DNA of 64,000 bases, taken from assembly GCA_015689645.1 (NCBI GenBank), contig WVSM01000006.1, positions 62,001-126,000 on the forward strand, read 5' to 3'. Below are positions 26,603 through 35,283 of the stretch, one piece after another. The position numbers were made by a program, and so were the translations under genes. The DNA is from Rhodobacterales bacterium HKCCE4037. GTDB lineage: Bacteria > Pseudomonadota > Alphaproteobacteria > Rhodobacterales > Rhodobacteraceae. Below the pieces are notes generated by a model. That model was not told the DNA's origin, ran no database searches, and worked only from the letters and a program-made list of their open reading frames with translations. Numbering within the stretch: position 1 is the first letter of the stretch; every line of letters begins with the position of its first letter.

Positions 26603-28321
26603 TCACTCGGGGATGCGGTACCATTCGGCGATGTTCCACAGTTCCGAATCCCAGTCGGACATGCGGATGCCGCCGAGGGAGTTGGCGTGTGCGGACACGC
26701 CGCCACGGTGGACCAGCGGAATGATCGAGTACGACTGGATGAGCATGTCGTTCTGCATCCGTGCGATCTCACCACGACGCTCGAGGTCGGCGGTGGCCGC
26801 CATCTCTTCGATCAGGGCATCGTAGTCTTCCGAGCAGAAGCGCTGGATGTTGGAACCCTGCCACTGGGTTGCAGGCGACGGGATCTCGTCGCAGGCCCAG
26901 TTGGCCATGTAGGCCTGCGGGTCCACACCGGCGAAGTTGTTGGTGTACATCTCCACGTCTGCATAGAACTTCTGGAAGGTGTCAGGCGAAGCCGGGTCAC
27001 CGCCGAAGAAGACCGATGCGTCGATGTTGCGAAGCTCGGCATCGATGCCGATTTCCGCCCACCACTGCTTGACCAGCGCCTGCGTGTCCTGGCGGACGGC
27101 GTTGGTCGAGGTCTGGTAGAGAACGCGCAGCGGCGTGCCTTCGTATTCGCGGATGCCGTCACCGTCGGTGTCGACGATCCCGGCCTCATCGAGAAGTGCG
27201 TTCGCGCCCGCGATGTCCTGCACGAGGCAGCCGTCATTGGCGGTCGAGGCATAAAGCTCGGGCGCCGGAAGCACGTTACAGGTCGGCTGACCGCCTGCGC
27301 CGTAGCCGATTTCAACCAGCAGGGCGCGGTCGATGGCCATCGACATGGCCTGACCGATCACCGGGTTGGTCAGGAACGGGTGCGGACCTGCTTCTGCCGT
27401 CGAGCGGATATCGCCGAGCTCGGGGTTCGGGTCGAACTGGTTCATGTGCAGACGCTCGACCGAGGTGCCGAACGCGGTCACGACCGTGCCGTTCCCCTGG
27501 GCTTCCATCTGCGCAAGGATCGTCGGGTCGATCTGCAGGTTCCACGCGTAGTCGAACTCGCCGGTTTCCAGAACCGAACGGGCCGCTGCCGTCGCGTCGC
27601 CGCCACCCTTGAAGGTCACGGATGCGAAGTAGGGCTGGTCGGGGTTGCGGAAGTTCTCGTTGGCGACGAATTCGATCACGTCATTGGGACGGAAGTCTTC
27701 CACCACGAACGGGCCGGTGCCGATCGGGCCGAAGTTGGCCTCGGTGCATTCCGGTGCGCGTGCGCCAAGGCAGTCCGCGAACTGGGCCGCCTGGATGATC
27801 GGGCTCTCCGAACCGACAAGTGCGGTGTAGGGGAACGGGGTCGGGTTCGCGAAGTTGACCTGAATGGTCAGATCGTCCACCGCCACGATGCTTTCCACGC
27901 CGTCGAAGTAGCTCGCCTGGGCGCAGCCGCCCTCGGGGTGGGTGCAATATTCCCAGGTGAATACGGCGTCCGCCGCGGTCAAGGGCGTGCCGTCGGACCA
28001 GGTGATCCCTTCCTGGAGGGTCCAGGTGATCTGCGTGAGGTCTTCGGAAATGCCACCGTTCTCGACGGTCGGGATTTCCGTGGCGAGCCACGGGACCATG
28101 GTGCCGGTGTCATCGAAACGCGCCAGCGATTCCAGCACGAGGGAGGCCGATTCGACCTCTTTCGTGCCGCCCGAGAGATACGGGTTCAGCGTCGACGGCG
28201 CCTGCCAGTAGATGATGTTGAGGTGGCCGGATCCGCCGCGGGACAGATGCCCGTCGGCCCAGGCGGCCATCGGAGCCATCGCCAGTGCGGCTGCTCCGAG
28301 CAAAAGAACTTTGCGTGTCAT
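26603..28321 (-). CDS. Peptide ABC transporter substrate-binding protein
   Basis: A 572-residue periplasmic binding protein of the family 5 (DppA/OppA) extracellular solute-binding type. The Sec signal peptide (VLLLGAAALAMAPMAAWA) is probably cleaved before DGHLSRGG. The mature protein opens with LNIIYWQAPSTLNPYLSGGT and contains LTWTLQEGITWSDGTPLTAADAVFTWEYC-like family segments (positions about 100-130) and the late HRGGVSAHANSLGGIRM. It captures peptides or related compounds for the adjacent permeases. The divergent ATPase gene shares its promoter region. Ligand not predictable. Confidence 0.94.
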   Translation of the reverse strand: MTRKVLLLGAAALAMAPMAAWADGHLSRGGSGHLNIIYWQAPSTLNPYLSGGTKEVESASLVLESLARFDDTGTMVPWLATEIPTVENGGISEDLTQITWTLQEGITWSDGTPLTAADAVFTWEYCTHPEGGCAQASYFDGVESIVAVDDLTIQVNFANPTPFPYTALVGSESPIIQAAQFADCLGARAPECTEANFGPIGTGPFVVEDFRPNDVIEFVANENFRNPDQPYFASVTFKGGGDATAAARSVLETGEFDYAWNLQIDPTILAQMEAQGNGTVVTAFGTSVERLHMNQFDPNPELGDIRSTAEAGPHPFLTNPVIGQAMSMAIDRALLVEIGYGAGGQPTCNVLPAPELYASTANDGCLVQDIAGANALLDEAGIVDTDGDGIREYEGTPLRVLYQTSTNAVRQDTQALVKQWWAEIGIDAELRNIDASVFFGGDPASPDTFQKFYADVEMYTNNFAGVDPQAYMANWACDEIPSPATQWQGSNIQRFCSEDYDALIEEMAATADLERRGEIARMQNDMLIQSYSIIPLVHRGGVSAHANSLGGIRMSDWDSELWNIAEWYRIPE

Positions 28322-28502
28322 GTGTGTCAGTCTCTCCTTGTTGGACGCTTATCCGCCTCTGTCGGGCATATCGCCTTGCCGGCGCGTACGCGTCTTTGTG
28401 GTCGGCGTCGGCGCGGGCCGCAAGCGCCCCGAACCATCATCCGCCAATCTGAGCATCGTTTGCATAACGCCGCGAAAAAGCAAGCCTTGTGCCGTTGCGT
28501 CA

Positions 28503-28558
28503 TGCCCAATTGATGGGCAATCGTAGAATTTGACAGCAATTCGGCGCGGTCCTACCGT
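28503..28558 (+). promoter_or_regulatory. Candidate operator and promoter of the ATPase-peptidase operon
   Basis: A perfect inverted repeat TGCCCA-ATTGA-TGGGCA (28503-28519) precedes a -35-like TTGACA at 28530-28535. Seventeen bases further is a weak -10 candidate, TACCGT, at 28553-28558. The site is in the 271-base divergent gap between the binding protein and the ATPase, so one regulator could control both directions. No regulator gene is adjacent. Confidence 0.5.
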
Positions 28559-28592
28559 CGCTCACGCCATCCCAACAGGAGAGTCTCGCCCC

Positions 28593-30413
28593 ATGCTGGA
28601 TCAGCCCATCGCAGAAGTGCGCAACCTGCGGGTCGAATTCGAAACCAAGAACGGCAGGGTTGTCGGGGTCGAGGATGTCTCGTTCACCATCCAACCCGGC
28701 GAGACGGTCTGCATCGTCGGCGAATCCGGATCGGGCAAATCGGTCTCGTCCCTCTCGCTGATGCGCCTGGTCGAATTCGGCGGTGGCGAGATCGCGGGCG
28801 GGGAGCTTCTGTTCGACCGTGGCGGCGAGGCGCCAATCGACCTGGCGCGCCAAGGCACCAACAAGATGCGCGACATCCGCGGCAACGATATCGGCATGAT
28901 CTTCCAGGAGCCGATGACCGCGCTGAACCCGGTCTTCACCATCGAACGGCAATTGGCCGAAGGCTTGCGCACCCACAAGAACATGTCGCGCGCGAAGGCG
29001 CGGGAGCGGGCATTGGAACTGCTCAAGCTTGTGCGCATCCCCGAGCCGGAGCGCCGCCTTCAGCAATATCCGCATGAATTGTCGGGCGGCATGCGCCAGC
29101 GGATCGTGATCGCCATGGCGCTGGCCTGCGAGCCGCGCATTCTTATAGCAGATGAGCCGACCACGGCGCTCGACGTGACAATCCAGGCCGAGATCCTTGC
29201 GCTCATCAACCGGCTGAAGAACGAGACCGGTACCAGCGTCCTGTTCATCACCCATGACATGGCCGTCGTGGCGCAGATGGCCGACCGCGTGATCGTCATG
29301 TACCGCGGGCGCAAGGTCGAGGAAGGCCCGGTCGAGCAGATCTTCAACGATCCCCAACATCCCTACACCAAGGCCCTTCTCGCCGCCGTTCCGAAACTCG
29401 GCGAGATGCAGGGCCGTGCCTTGCCCGAGCCGATGAAGCTGATGGGCCGCACCGACCAGAAGATCGAACCGATCAAGGGCACCGACAAGCTTCTGCTGAA
29501 CGTCGAGAATCTTACGACCCGGTTCCCGGTGCGCGGAGGGCTCTTGCGCCGGACCGTGGCGCAGGTTCACGCGGTCGAAGACGTGTCGCTGCAACTGAAC
29601 GCCGGGCGCACTCTCAGCCTCGTTGGCGAATCAGGCTGTGGCAAATCCACCTGCGGACGCTCGATCCTGCGGCTGGTCGAACCGGATTCGGGCAAGATCG
29701 AGCTCGATGGCCGCGACGTCCGCGCCATGTCCGTGAGTGACCTCCGTCGCGCGCGGCAGGACATGCAGATGATCTTCCAGGATCCGTTCGCCTCGCTGAA
29801 CCCGCAGATGCGGCTGGGTCTCCAGGTTGCCGAACCGCTCGTGAACTATGGCAAATCCACCGCGCAGGACCGGACCGACAAGGTCGCGGCGCTGTTCGAC
29901 CGGGTGCAATTGCCGCGCGATTACATGCAACGTTATCCGCACGAATTGTCCGGCGGCCAGCGGCAGCGCGTCGCCATCGCCCGTGCGCTCGCCCTGAACC
30001 CGAAGCTCATCATCGCCGATGAAGCCGTCTCGGCCCTCGACGTGTCGGTGCAGGCCGAGGTGCTGAACCTGATGATGGAGTTGCAGCAGGAAATGGGCCT
30101 CAGCTACCTGTTCATCTCCCACGACATGGCCGTTGTCGAACGGGTCAGTCACGATGTCGGCGTGATGTACCTCGGCCGGATCGTGGAGATGGGGCCGCGG
30201 CAGGCCATCTTCGAGAACCCGCAGCACCCCTACACGCAGGCGCTTCTCAGCGCTGTTCCCGTGGCGGACCCGGCGATGCGGAAATCCGACAAGGACCTGA
30301 ACTTCAAGCCGATCCCGTCGCCTGTGCATCCCCTCGATTACGAGCCGGAGCCGTCCGTGTACCGAGAGGTTGGGCCGGGCCACAAAATCCTAGTTACAGA
30401 CAGCGGGTACTGA
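28593..30413 (+). CDS. Fused double ATPase of peptide ABC transporter (DppD-DppF type)
   Basis: A 606-residue protein with two complete ABC ATPase domains. The first (residues 1-270) has [20 protein letters not shown] and [12 protein letters not shown]. The second (about 305-600) has [25 protein letters not shown] and [12 protein letters not shown]. In E. coli these are separate DppD and DppF proteins. Note that the second Walker B reads DEAVSALD, as in DppF-type domains. Oligopeptide C-terminal segments follow each domain ([12 protein letters not shown] and [12 protein letters not shown]). It starts a four-gene operon and powers the permeases encoded on the other strand. Confidence 0.95.
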   Translation: MLDQPIAEVRNLRVEFETKNGRVVGVEDVSFTIQPGETVCIVGESGSGKSVSSLSLMRLVEFGGGEIAGGELLFDRGGEAPIDLARQGTNKMRDIRGNDIGMIFQEPMTALNPVFTIERQLAEGLRTHKNMSRAKARERALELLKLVRIPEPERRLQQYPHELSGGMRQRIVIAMALACEPRILIADEPTTALDVTIQAEILALINRLKNETGTSVLFITHDMAVVAQMADRVIVMYRGRKVEEGPVEQIFNDPQHPYTKALLAAVPKLGEMQGRALPEPMKLMGRTDQKIEPIKGTDKLLLNVENLTTRFPVRGGLLRRTVAQVHAVEDVSLQLNAGRTLSLVGESGCGKSTCGRSILRLVEPDSGKIELDGRDVRAMSVSDLRRARQDMQMIFQDPFASLNPQMRLGLQVAEPLVNYGKSTAQDRTDKVAALFDRVQLPRDYMQRYPHELSGGQRQRVAIARALALNPKLIIADEAVSALDVSVQAEVLNLMMELQQEMGLSYLFISHDMAVVERVSHDVGVMYLGRIVEMGPRQAIFENPQHPYTQALLSAVPVADPAMRKSDKDLNFKPIPSPVHPLDYEPEPSVYREVGPGHKILVTDSGY

Positions 30414-30417
30414 TCCC

Positions 30418-31572
30418 ATGACAACCATCCTGACACCGCGAGAGTTGATGGAGAAGCTCGTCAGTTTTCCCACCGTCAGCCGCGACAGCAACCTCGCCCT
30501 CGTCGACTGGGTCGAAGGCTACCTGTCCGACCACGGCATTTCCTCGGCGCGCGATTACGACGAGACCGGGCTAAAGGCGTCGCTCTTCGCGCACATCGGA
30601 CCGGAAGAAGATGGCGGCGTGATCCTGTCGGGCCACACCGATGTCGTGCCGGTCGACGGGCAGGAATGGGACACCGACCCCTTCACCGTGACCGAGAAGG
30701 ACGGCAAGCTTTACGGGCGCGGCACCTGCGACATGAAGGGGTTCGACGCGCTGGCAATCTGGACGGTGGTGGAGGCCAAGCGGCGTGGCGTGAAGCGGCC
30801 CCTGCAGCTGGCATTGAGCCGCGACGAGGAAATCGGCTGCGTCGGTGCGCCCCCGATGATCCAGGCGATGCAGGGCGTGGTGCCCAAGGCATCCATGGCG
30901 ATCATCGGTGAGCCGACGGAGATGGGCATCATCAATGGCCACAAGGGCGGCATCGGCTTCGACCTGCATTTCCGGGGTTTCGAGATCCACTCCTCCCTGC
31001 AGCCCGATGGGGTTTCGGCGATCATGGAAGCCGCAAGGCTGATCCAGTGGGCGAACGAACAGAACGAGGCCAGCGCCGCCGAGGCCGACCCCGACAGCCC
31101 GTTCTATCCAAATTTCTCGACCCTCCACGTCGGCATGATCGAGGGCGGGACCGCCCACAACATCACCGCCAAGGATTGCAATTTCGTGCTCAGCCTCCGG
31201 GCGCTGCCGACCGATGACGTCGGCGTCTGGCGCGAGAAGATCCTCGCCAAGATCGCCGAGATCGAGGCAGGCATGAAGGCGATCCGGCCCGAGGCCGGGA
31301 TCAACGTCGATCCCCGCTGGGACGTGCCGGGCCTGCGGGCCGAGGATGGCGGCGAAGCCGAAACCATGGTCCGCCGCCTGACCGGGCGCAATTCTTCGGG
31401 CGTCGTCAGCTTCGGCACCGAGGCGGGGCAGTTCCAGGCCGGCGGTTATTCGGCTGTCGTCTGTGGCCCCGGCAATATCGACCAGGCCCATAAGCCGAAT
31501 GAATTCATCACGCTGGACCAGTTCCAGCAGGGTGAGGCATTCATGGAAAATCTCCTGTCCGAATTGCAATGA
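30418..31572 (+). CDS. argE: Acetylornithine deacetylase (ArgE type)
   Basis: A 384-residue zinc amidohydrolase of the M20/ArgE family, classically removing the acetyl group from N-acetylornithine. Metal ligands are seen in LSGHTDVVP (His), GRGTCDMKGFDA (bridging Asp), SRDEEIGCVGA (catalytic Glu and ligand) and GEPTEM. The C-terminal ligand His lies in the segment ending DQAHKPNEFI. It begins four bases after the ATPase stop and overlaps the oxidoreductase by four bases (ATGA). In this context it more probably processes imported acylated amino acids or peptides than serves arginine synthesis; that is inference. Confidence 0.88.
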   Translation: MTTILTPRELMEKLVSFPTVSRDSNLALVDWVEGYLSDHGISSARDYDETGLKASLFAHIGPEEDGGVILSGHTDVVPVDGQEWDTDPFTVTEKDGKLYGRGTCDMKGFDALAIWTVVEAKRRGVKRPLQLALSRDEEIGCVGAPPMIQAMQGVVPKASMAIIGEPTEMGIINGHKGGIGFDLHFRGFEIHSSLQPDGVSAIMEAARLIQWANEQNEASAAEADPDSPFYPNFSTLHVGMIEGGTAHNITAKDCNFVLSLRALPTDDVGVWREKILAKIAEIEAGMKAIRPEAGINVDPRWDVPGLRAEDGGEAETMVRRLTGRNSSGVVSFGTEAGQFQAGGYSAVVCGPGNIDQAHKPNEFITLDQFQQGEAFMENLLSELQ

Positions 31573-32912
31573 CCGCTCCGTTCCGGCTGCCGCCCCCCGA
31601 CCCGTATCGCGGCACGCTGCCCGATACGGTGGACCTCGCCATCATCGGCGGGGGCGTGATCGGTATCTGCACGGCGCTCTTCGCGGCCCGCGCGGGTCTG
31701 AAGGTCGCCGTTCTGGAAAAAGGCCGCGTGGCCGCCGAACAATCCAGCCGCAACTGGGGCTGGGTGCGCGTGCAAGGCCGCGACCTCGCCGAGATCCCCA
31801 TCGCGCAGGAAGCGCAGGACCTGTGGCAGGCGCTCGACGCTGAGGCAAAGGGCCGGATCGACGTGAAGCAGGTCGGCGTGACCTACCTCGCCAAGACCGA
31901 GAAGGAGCTGGCAGGTTTCCAGGGCTGGCTCGACGACGCGCGCCCGCTCGGCGTGACGAGCCGCCTGCTGAACCGTGCCGAAACGCTGGAGGTTCTGGGC
32001 GGCGCGCAAGGCGACTGGGTCGGTGCGCTCCACACGCCGACCGACATGAAGGCCGAGCCGTGGGTGGCCGTGCCGGAACTCGCCCGGATGGCAGAGGCCG
32101 AGGGCGCGGTGATCGTCGAAGGCTGCGCGGTGCGCGCGCTCGACCGGACAGGCGGTGCCGTGACAGGCGTCATCACCGAGGCCGGGCGCATCGCCTGCGA
32201 CCAGGTTGTTCTGGCCGGTGGCGCCTGGTCGTCACTGTTCCTGAAACGCCATGGTGTCAACATCCCGCAGCTTTCGGTGCGCTCGACCGCGATGGCCACC
32301 CGGCCGTTGCCGCAGGTCCTTCCCACGGCTGCGGTGGACGACAAGCTCGCCATGCGGCCCCGCGCCGATGGCGGCTATACGCTGGCACCTGCCGCCTTTT
32401 CCGAGCTTTTCCTCGGGCGCGACACATTCCGCCATTTGGCACGCTACCTGCCGCTCGCCCTGACCGGCGAATTCGATGTCCACCTGCGCGGCCCGCAACC
32501 GCGCGGCTACCCGGATGCGCCCGGCACGCCGCGAAACTGGCGGGATGACGAGGAAAGCCCGTTCGAGCGCATGCGCGTGCTCGACCCCGCGCCGAACATG
32601 GGGAAGGCGGCTGAAGTGAAGCGCCGCTTCGCCGCCGCCTATCCCGATATGGGTGAGGTCGACCACGCCGACGCCTGGGCGGGGATGATCGACGTCCTGC
32701 CAGACGTGGTGCCGGTGGTGGATCACGTGGAGGCGCTGCCCGGCCTGATCGTCGCGACCGGCATGTGCGGGCACGGCTTTGGCATCGGGCCGGGCTTCGG
32801 GCGCATCCTCGCCGACATGGTGCAGGGGCGCGATCCGGGCCACGACCTCAGCCGCTTCTCGATGGCGCGGTTTTCGAACGGGTCGCGCTTGCGTCCCGGT
32901 CCGAATATCTGA
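31569..32912 (+). CDS. FAD-dependent oxidoreductase, DAO family
   Basis: A 447-residue flavoprotein of the D-amino-acid/sarcosine oxidase-like family. The ADP-binding motif DLAIIGGGVIGICTALFAAR is near residue 22, followed by VLEKGRVAAEQSSRNWGWVR. A second FAD contact is the C-terminal TGMCGHGFGIGPGFGRILAD. It probably oxidises an imported or released amino acid or N-substituted amino acid. The gene overlaps argE by four bases and precedes the M20 amidohydrolase, placing it in the peptide-uptake operon. Substrate and electron acceptor unknown. Confidence 0.9.
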   Translation: MTAPFRLPPPDPYRGTLPDTVDLAIIGGGVIGICTALFAARAGLKVAVLEKGRVAAEQSSRNWGWVRVQGRDLAEIPIAQEAQDLWQALDAEAKGRIDVKQVGVTYLAKTEKELAGFQGWLDDARPLGVTSRLLNRAETLEVLGGAQGDWVGALHTPTDMKAEPWVAVPELARMAEAEGAVIVEGCAVRALDRTGGAVTGVITEAGRIACDQVVLAGGAWSSLFLKRHGVNIPQLSVRSTAMATRPLPQVLPTAAVDDKLAMRPRADGGYTLAPAAFSELFLGRDTFRHLARYLPLALTGEFDVHLRGPQPRGYPDAPGTPRNWRDDEESPFERMRVLDPAPNMGKAAEVKRRFAAAYPDMGEVDHADAWAGMIDVLPDVVPVVDHVEALPGLIVATGMCGHGFGIGPGFGRILADMVQGRDPGHDLSRFSMARFSNGSRLRPGPNI

Positions 32913-32950
32913 ACAACACACACATACGCACGCAGAACAGGAGAGACACC

Positions 32951-34114
32951 ATGCCGATCAAGAACCGCTTTGCCGAGCTTCTTCCCGAGATCACCGAATG
33001 GCGCCGCGACATTCACCAGCACCCCGAGATCCTGTTCGAGACCCACCGCACCAGTGCATTGGTCGCCGAAAAGCTCAAGGAATTCGGCTGCGACGAGATC
33101 GTCACCGGCATCGGGCGCACGGGCGTCGTGGGCCTCATCAAGGGCAAGTCCGACACGACCGGCAAGGTCCTGGGCCTGCGCGCCGACATGGATGCGCTGC
33201 CGATCTACGAGGCGACGGGGCTCGACTATGCCTCGAAAACCGAGGGCGCGATGCATGCCTGCGGCCATGACGGACACACCGCGATGCTGCTGGGGGCTGC
33301 GAAATACCTCGCCGAGACGCGCAATTTCGACGGCACGGTCGCGGTGATCTTCCAGCCTGCCGAAGAAGGCGGCGGCGGTGGCAAGGAGATGTGCGACGAC
33401 GGCATGATGGAGCGCTTCGGCATCCAGGAGGTCTACGGCATGCACAATTGGCCGGGCCGTCCGGTGGGGTCCTTTGCGATCCGATCCGGCGCGTTCTTCG
33501 CGGCCACGGATACGTTCGAGATCGTCTTCAAGGGCAAGGGCGGGCACGCCGCGAAGCCGCAGGAGACCATCGACACGACCGTGATGGCGGCCCACGCCGT
33601 GACCGCGCTGCAGACGATCGCCGCGCGGAATGCCGATCCGGTCAGCCAGATCGTTGTCTCCGTCACCTCGTTCGAGACCGAGTCGAAAGCCTTCAACGTG
33701 ATCCCGGAAACCGTGACGCTGAAAGGCACCGTGCGAACCATGTCGGAGGCCAACCGCGACCTCGCGGGCAAGCGCGTGCCCGAGATCTGCGAGGGCATCG
33801 CCGCGACCTTCGGGGGGCGGGCCGAGGTCAACTACGTCAAGGGCTACCCGGTGATGGTGAACTCGGAGGAGCAGACCGAGTTCGCGGCCGAGGTCGCGCG
33901 GGAGGTCTCGGGCGATTGCGCCGACGCGCCGCTGGTGATGGGCGGCGAGGATTTCGCCTTCATGCTGGAGGAACGTCCGGGGGCCTACATCCTCGTGGGC
34001 AACGGCGACACGGCGATGGTCCACCACCCGGAGTACAATTTCAACGACGAGGCAATCCCGGCGGGATGCTCGTGGTGGGCGGAGATCGTCGAGCGGCGGA
34101 TGCCGGCGGCTTGA
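32951..34114 (+). CDS. M20 family amidohydrolase (hippurate hydrolase type)
   Basis: A 387-residue zinc-dependent amidohydrolase of the M20D/HipO group, which cleaves N-acyl amino acids. The N terminus EITEWRRDIHQHPEILFET is typical. Metal ligands appear in HACGHDGHTAMLLGAA, FQPAEEGGGGGKEMCDDG and VMGGEDFAFMLEE. A dimerisation domain lies between (FKGKGGHAAKPQETIDTTV). The start ATG at 32951 follows GGAGAGA and restores the standard N terminus. Last gene of the ATPase-argE-oxidase operon, 38 bases after the oxidase gene. Likely role in use of imported acyl-amino acids, by context. Confidence 0.93.
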   Translation: MPIKNRFAELLPEITEWRRDIHQHPEILFETHRTSALVAEKLKEFGCDEIVTGIGRTGVVGLIKGKSDTTGKVLGLRADMDALPIYEATGLDYASKTEGAMHACGHDGHTAMLLGAAKYLAETRNFDGTVAVIFQPAEEGGGGGKEMCDDGMMERFGIQEVYGMHNWPGRPVGSFAIRSGAFFAATDTFEIVFKGKGGHAAKPQETIDTTVMAAHAVTALQTIAARNADPVSQIVVSVTSFETESKAFNVIPETVTLKGTVRTMSEANRDLAGKRVPEICEGIAATFGGRAEVNYVKGYPVMVNSEEQTEFAAEVAREVSGDCADAPLVMGGEDFAFMLEERPGAYILVGNGDTAMVHHPEYNFNDEAIPAGCSWWAEIVERRMPAA

Positions 34115-34122
34115 GGGCCGAT

Positions 34123-34194
34123 GTGCAAGCTTGCACAAAGGGGACAAGTGATTGTTTTCCTTACGGAATACGAATGCTATTAACGTCTTGTTAG
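34123..34194 (+). repeat. Palindrome plus TTAA-N7-TTAG element, copy A
   Basis: The palindrome GTGCAAGCTTGCAC (34123-34136) is followed by AA, 41 bases, then TTAA (34180-34183), seven bases and TTAG (34191-34194). The same parts at identical spacing recur at 55770-55841 with a diverged spacer. TTAA-N7-TTAA is the known CtrA recognition pattern; here the second half is TTAG. Confidence 0.65.
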
Positions 34195-34367
34195 TGTTTT
34201 CGGCGTGGGCGCGCCCGGGCGTCGCCCACCCACCCACCCGCTCGGCCCGGGCGCGGTTGCGCGTTATTGGCGGGCGCGGGTCTTTGTGGATGGGTTTGGG
34301 ATTCTGCTGAGAAGCGGTTCAGGGGCAGGTCTGCCCTGAACGCGCCGGTTCGAGTGTTTTGCCCACT

Positions 34368-34430
34368 GATCCCGCCTCAAGGACAAGCGGCCTGAAGGCC
34401 GTCGGCTGCGCCGATCCTTGACCCGGGATC
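34368..34430. repeat. 63-base element foldable as a three-way junction
   Basis: The outer stem GATCCCG/CGGGATC and inner stem TCAAGGA/TCCTTGA are separated by symmetric CC/CC loops. Inside are two hairpins, CGGCC-TGAA-GGCCG and TCGGC-TGC-GCCGA. No T run follows, so it is not a simple terminator. Could be a dispersed intergenic repeat or a structured leader. Confidence 0.65.
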
Positions 34431-34508
34431 GGAGGGCGGCGGGGCGTGCCTTAATTTGGGCGCGTTGATCCGGTGCAATGGTGCAATTCCAAAGTGACGG
34501 AGTGCACC

Positions 34509-35138
34509 ATGACAATCCTTCGGCCCCATGACGGCATCTACCTTGGCGACGGTGAATGGTTGTCCTGGGAGGCATTCGGGGCGTTCAACCCGGATGAGTT
34601 GCAGCCTGCATACCTACCGCAACTCGAGTGGGAGGCGCGTGTCAGGCTTGATTTTCCCCACGCTGAACTGAGCGATATCCGGCAATTCATCCGCTTGCGG
34701 AACGCGGCCAGTGAGTATTTTTGCACCACCGGGAGATGCCTCAACGTGTTCGGGGCCCTGGGTGAGCTATATGGGTCGGTTGTCTGGGGCATCCGGTTGA
34801 ACCGGAAACCAAATGCGCAGGGCTCGGATGGGAGGCTGGGCGACGACCACGTAGAGATCAAGACGATCGGGCCGCTTAGCAAGAGCGATCGGGTGCAGGT
34901 GAAACTATCCGGTAATTTCAACAAACTGCTGGTGGTGAAGATTGTTTGGGATGCGGAGGAAATGGAACGTGTTGCCGGTGGGGCGTGGTGGGATCTGGTC
35001 AACGAAATGGAGCCGGAAATGAATATCACCAGTCGCATGGTGACGCGGCATGACCTGACACGCGCAAAGTCTGGCAATGCCGGTCTGGCGTGGTCACGGG
35101 CCTGCAGAATTGGTCAGGCACCTTTCCACCCGCCGTGA
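34509..35138 (+). CDS. Uncharacterised protein with PD-(D/E)xK-like motif
   Basis: A 209-residue protein that I do not recognise. The middle carries a pattern suggestive of the restriction-endonuclease-like fold: Glu86 in GALGELYGSVVWG, then Asp113, Glu116 and Lys118 in GDDHVEIKTI, followed by a strand LLVVKIVWD. This spacing fits E...D-x2-ExK, the metal site of many nucleases. GC content is visibly lower than that of neighbours and the gene is isolated, so it may be acquired. The start ATG at 34509 has GGAG eight bases upstream. No methyltransferase or partner is adjacent. A nuclease role is inference only. Confidence 0.62.
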   Translation: MTILRPHDGIYLGDGEWLSWEAFGAFNPDELQPAYLPQLEWEARVRLDFPHAELSDIRQFIRLRNAASEYFCTTGRCLNVFGALGELYGSVVWGIRLNRKPNAQGSDGRLGDDHVEIKTIGPLSKSDRVQVKLSGNFNKLLVVKIVWDAEEMERVAGGAWWDLVNEMEPEMNITSRMVTRHDLTRAKSGNAGLAWSRACRIGQAPFHPP

Positions 35139-35283
35139 CAAGGCGATCGCCCGGAACCCTCCCGCCCTCCATACGTTGAGGCCGCACCACTTGCGGCTGG
35201 CGACTCCGATCCCCGGCCATTCGAAACCCGGACGTGGCCGGCGCACCGGCGTGCCTGCGTCCCGACAGAAACGGGATGACAAG

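Larger units (their letters stand above)
34115..34508. other. Intergenic region (394 bases) with structured elements
   Basis: No gene is evident. It contains the palindrome/CtrA-like element at 34123-34194, a Gly-Pro-coding-like GC-rich stretch with CCCACCCACCCACC repeats near 34224-34240, and a foldable 63-base element at 34368-34430. The last 60 bases hold the leader of the PD-(D/E)xK-like gene. Confidence 0.6.

Noticed and set aside
26687-28513. 608-codon open frame antisense to the binding-protein gene
   Set aside because: Same kind of antisense shadow; no ribosome site, and the opposite strand encodes a clear family 5 binding protein.
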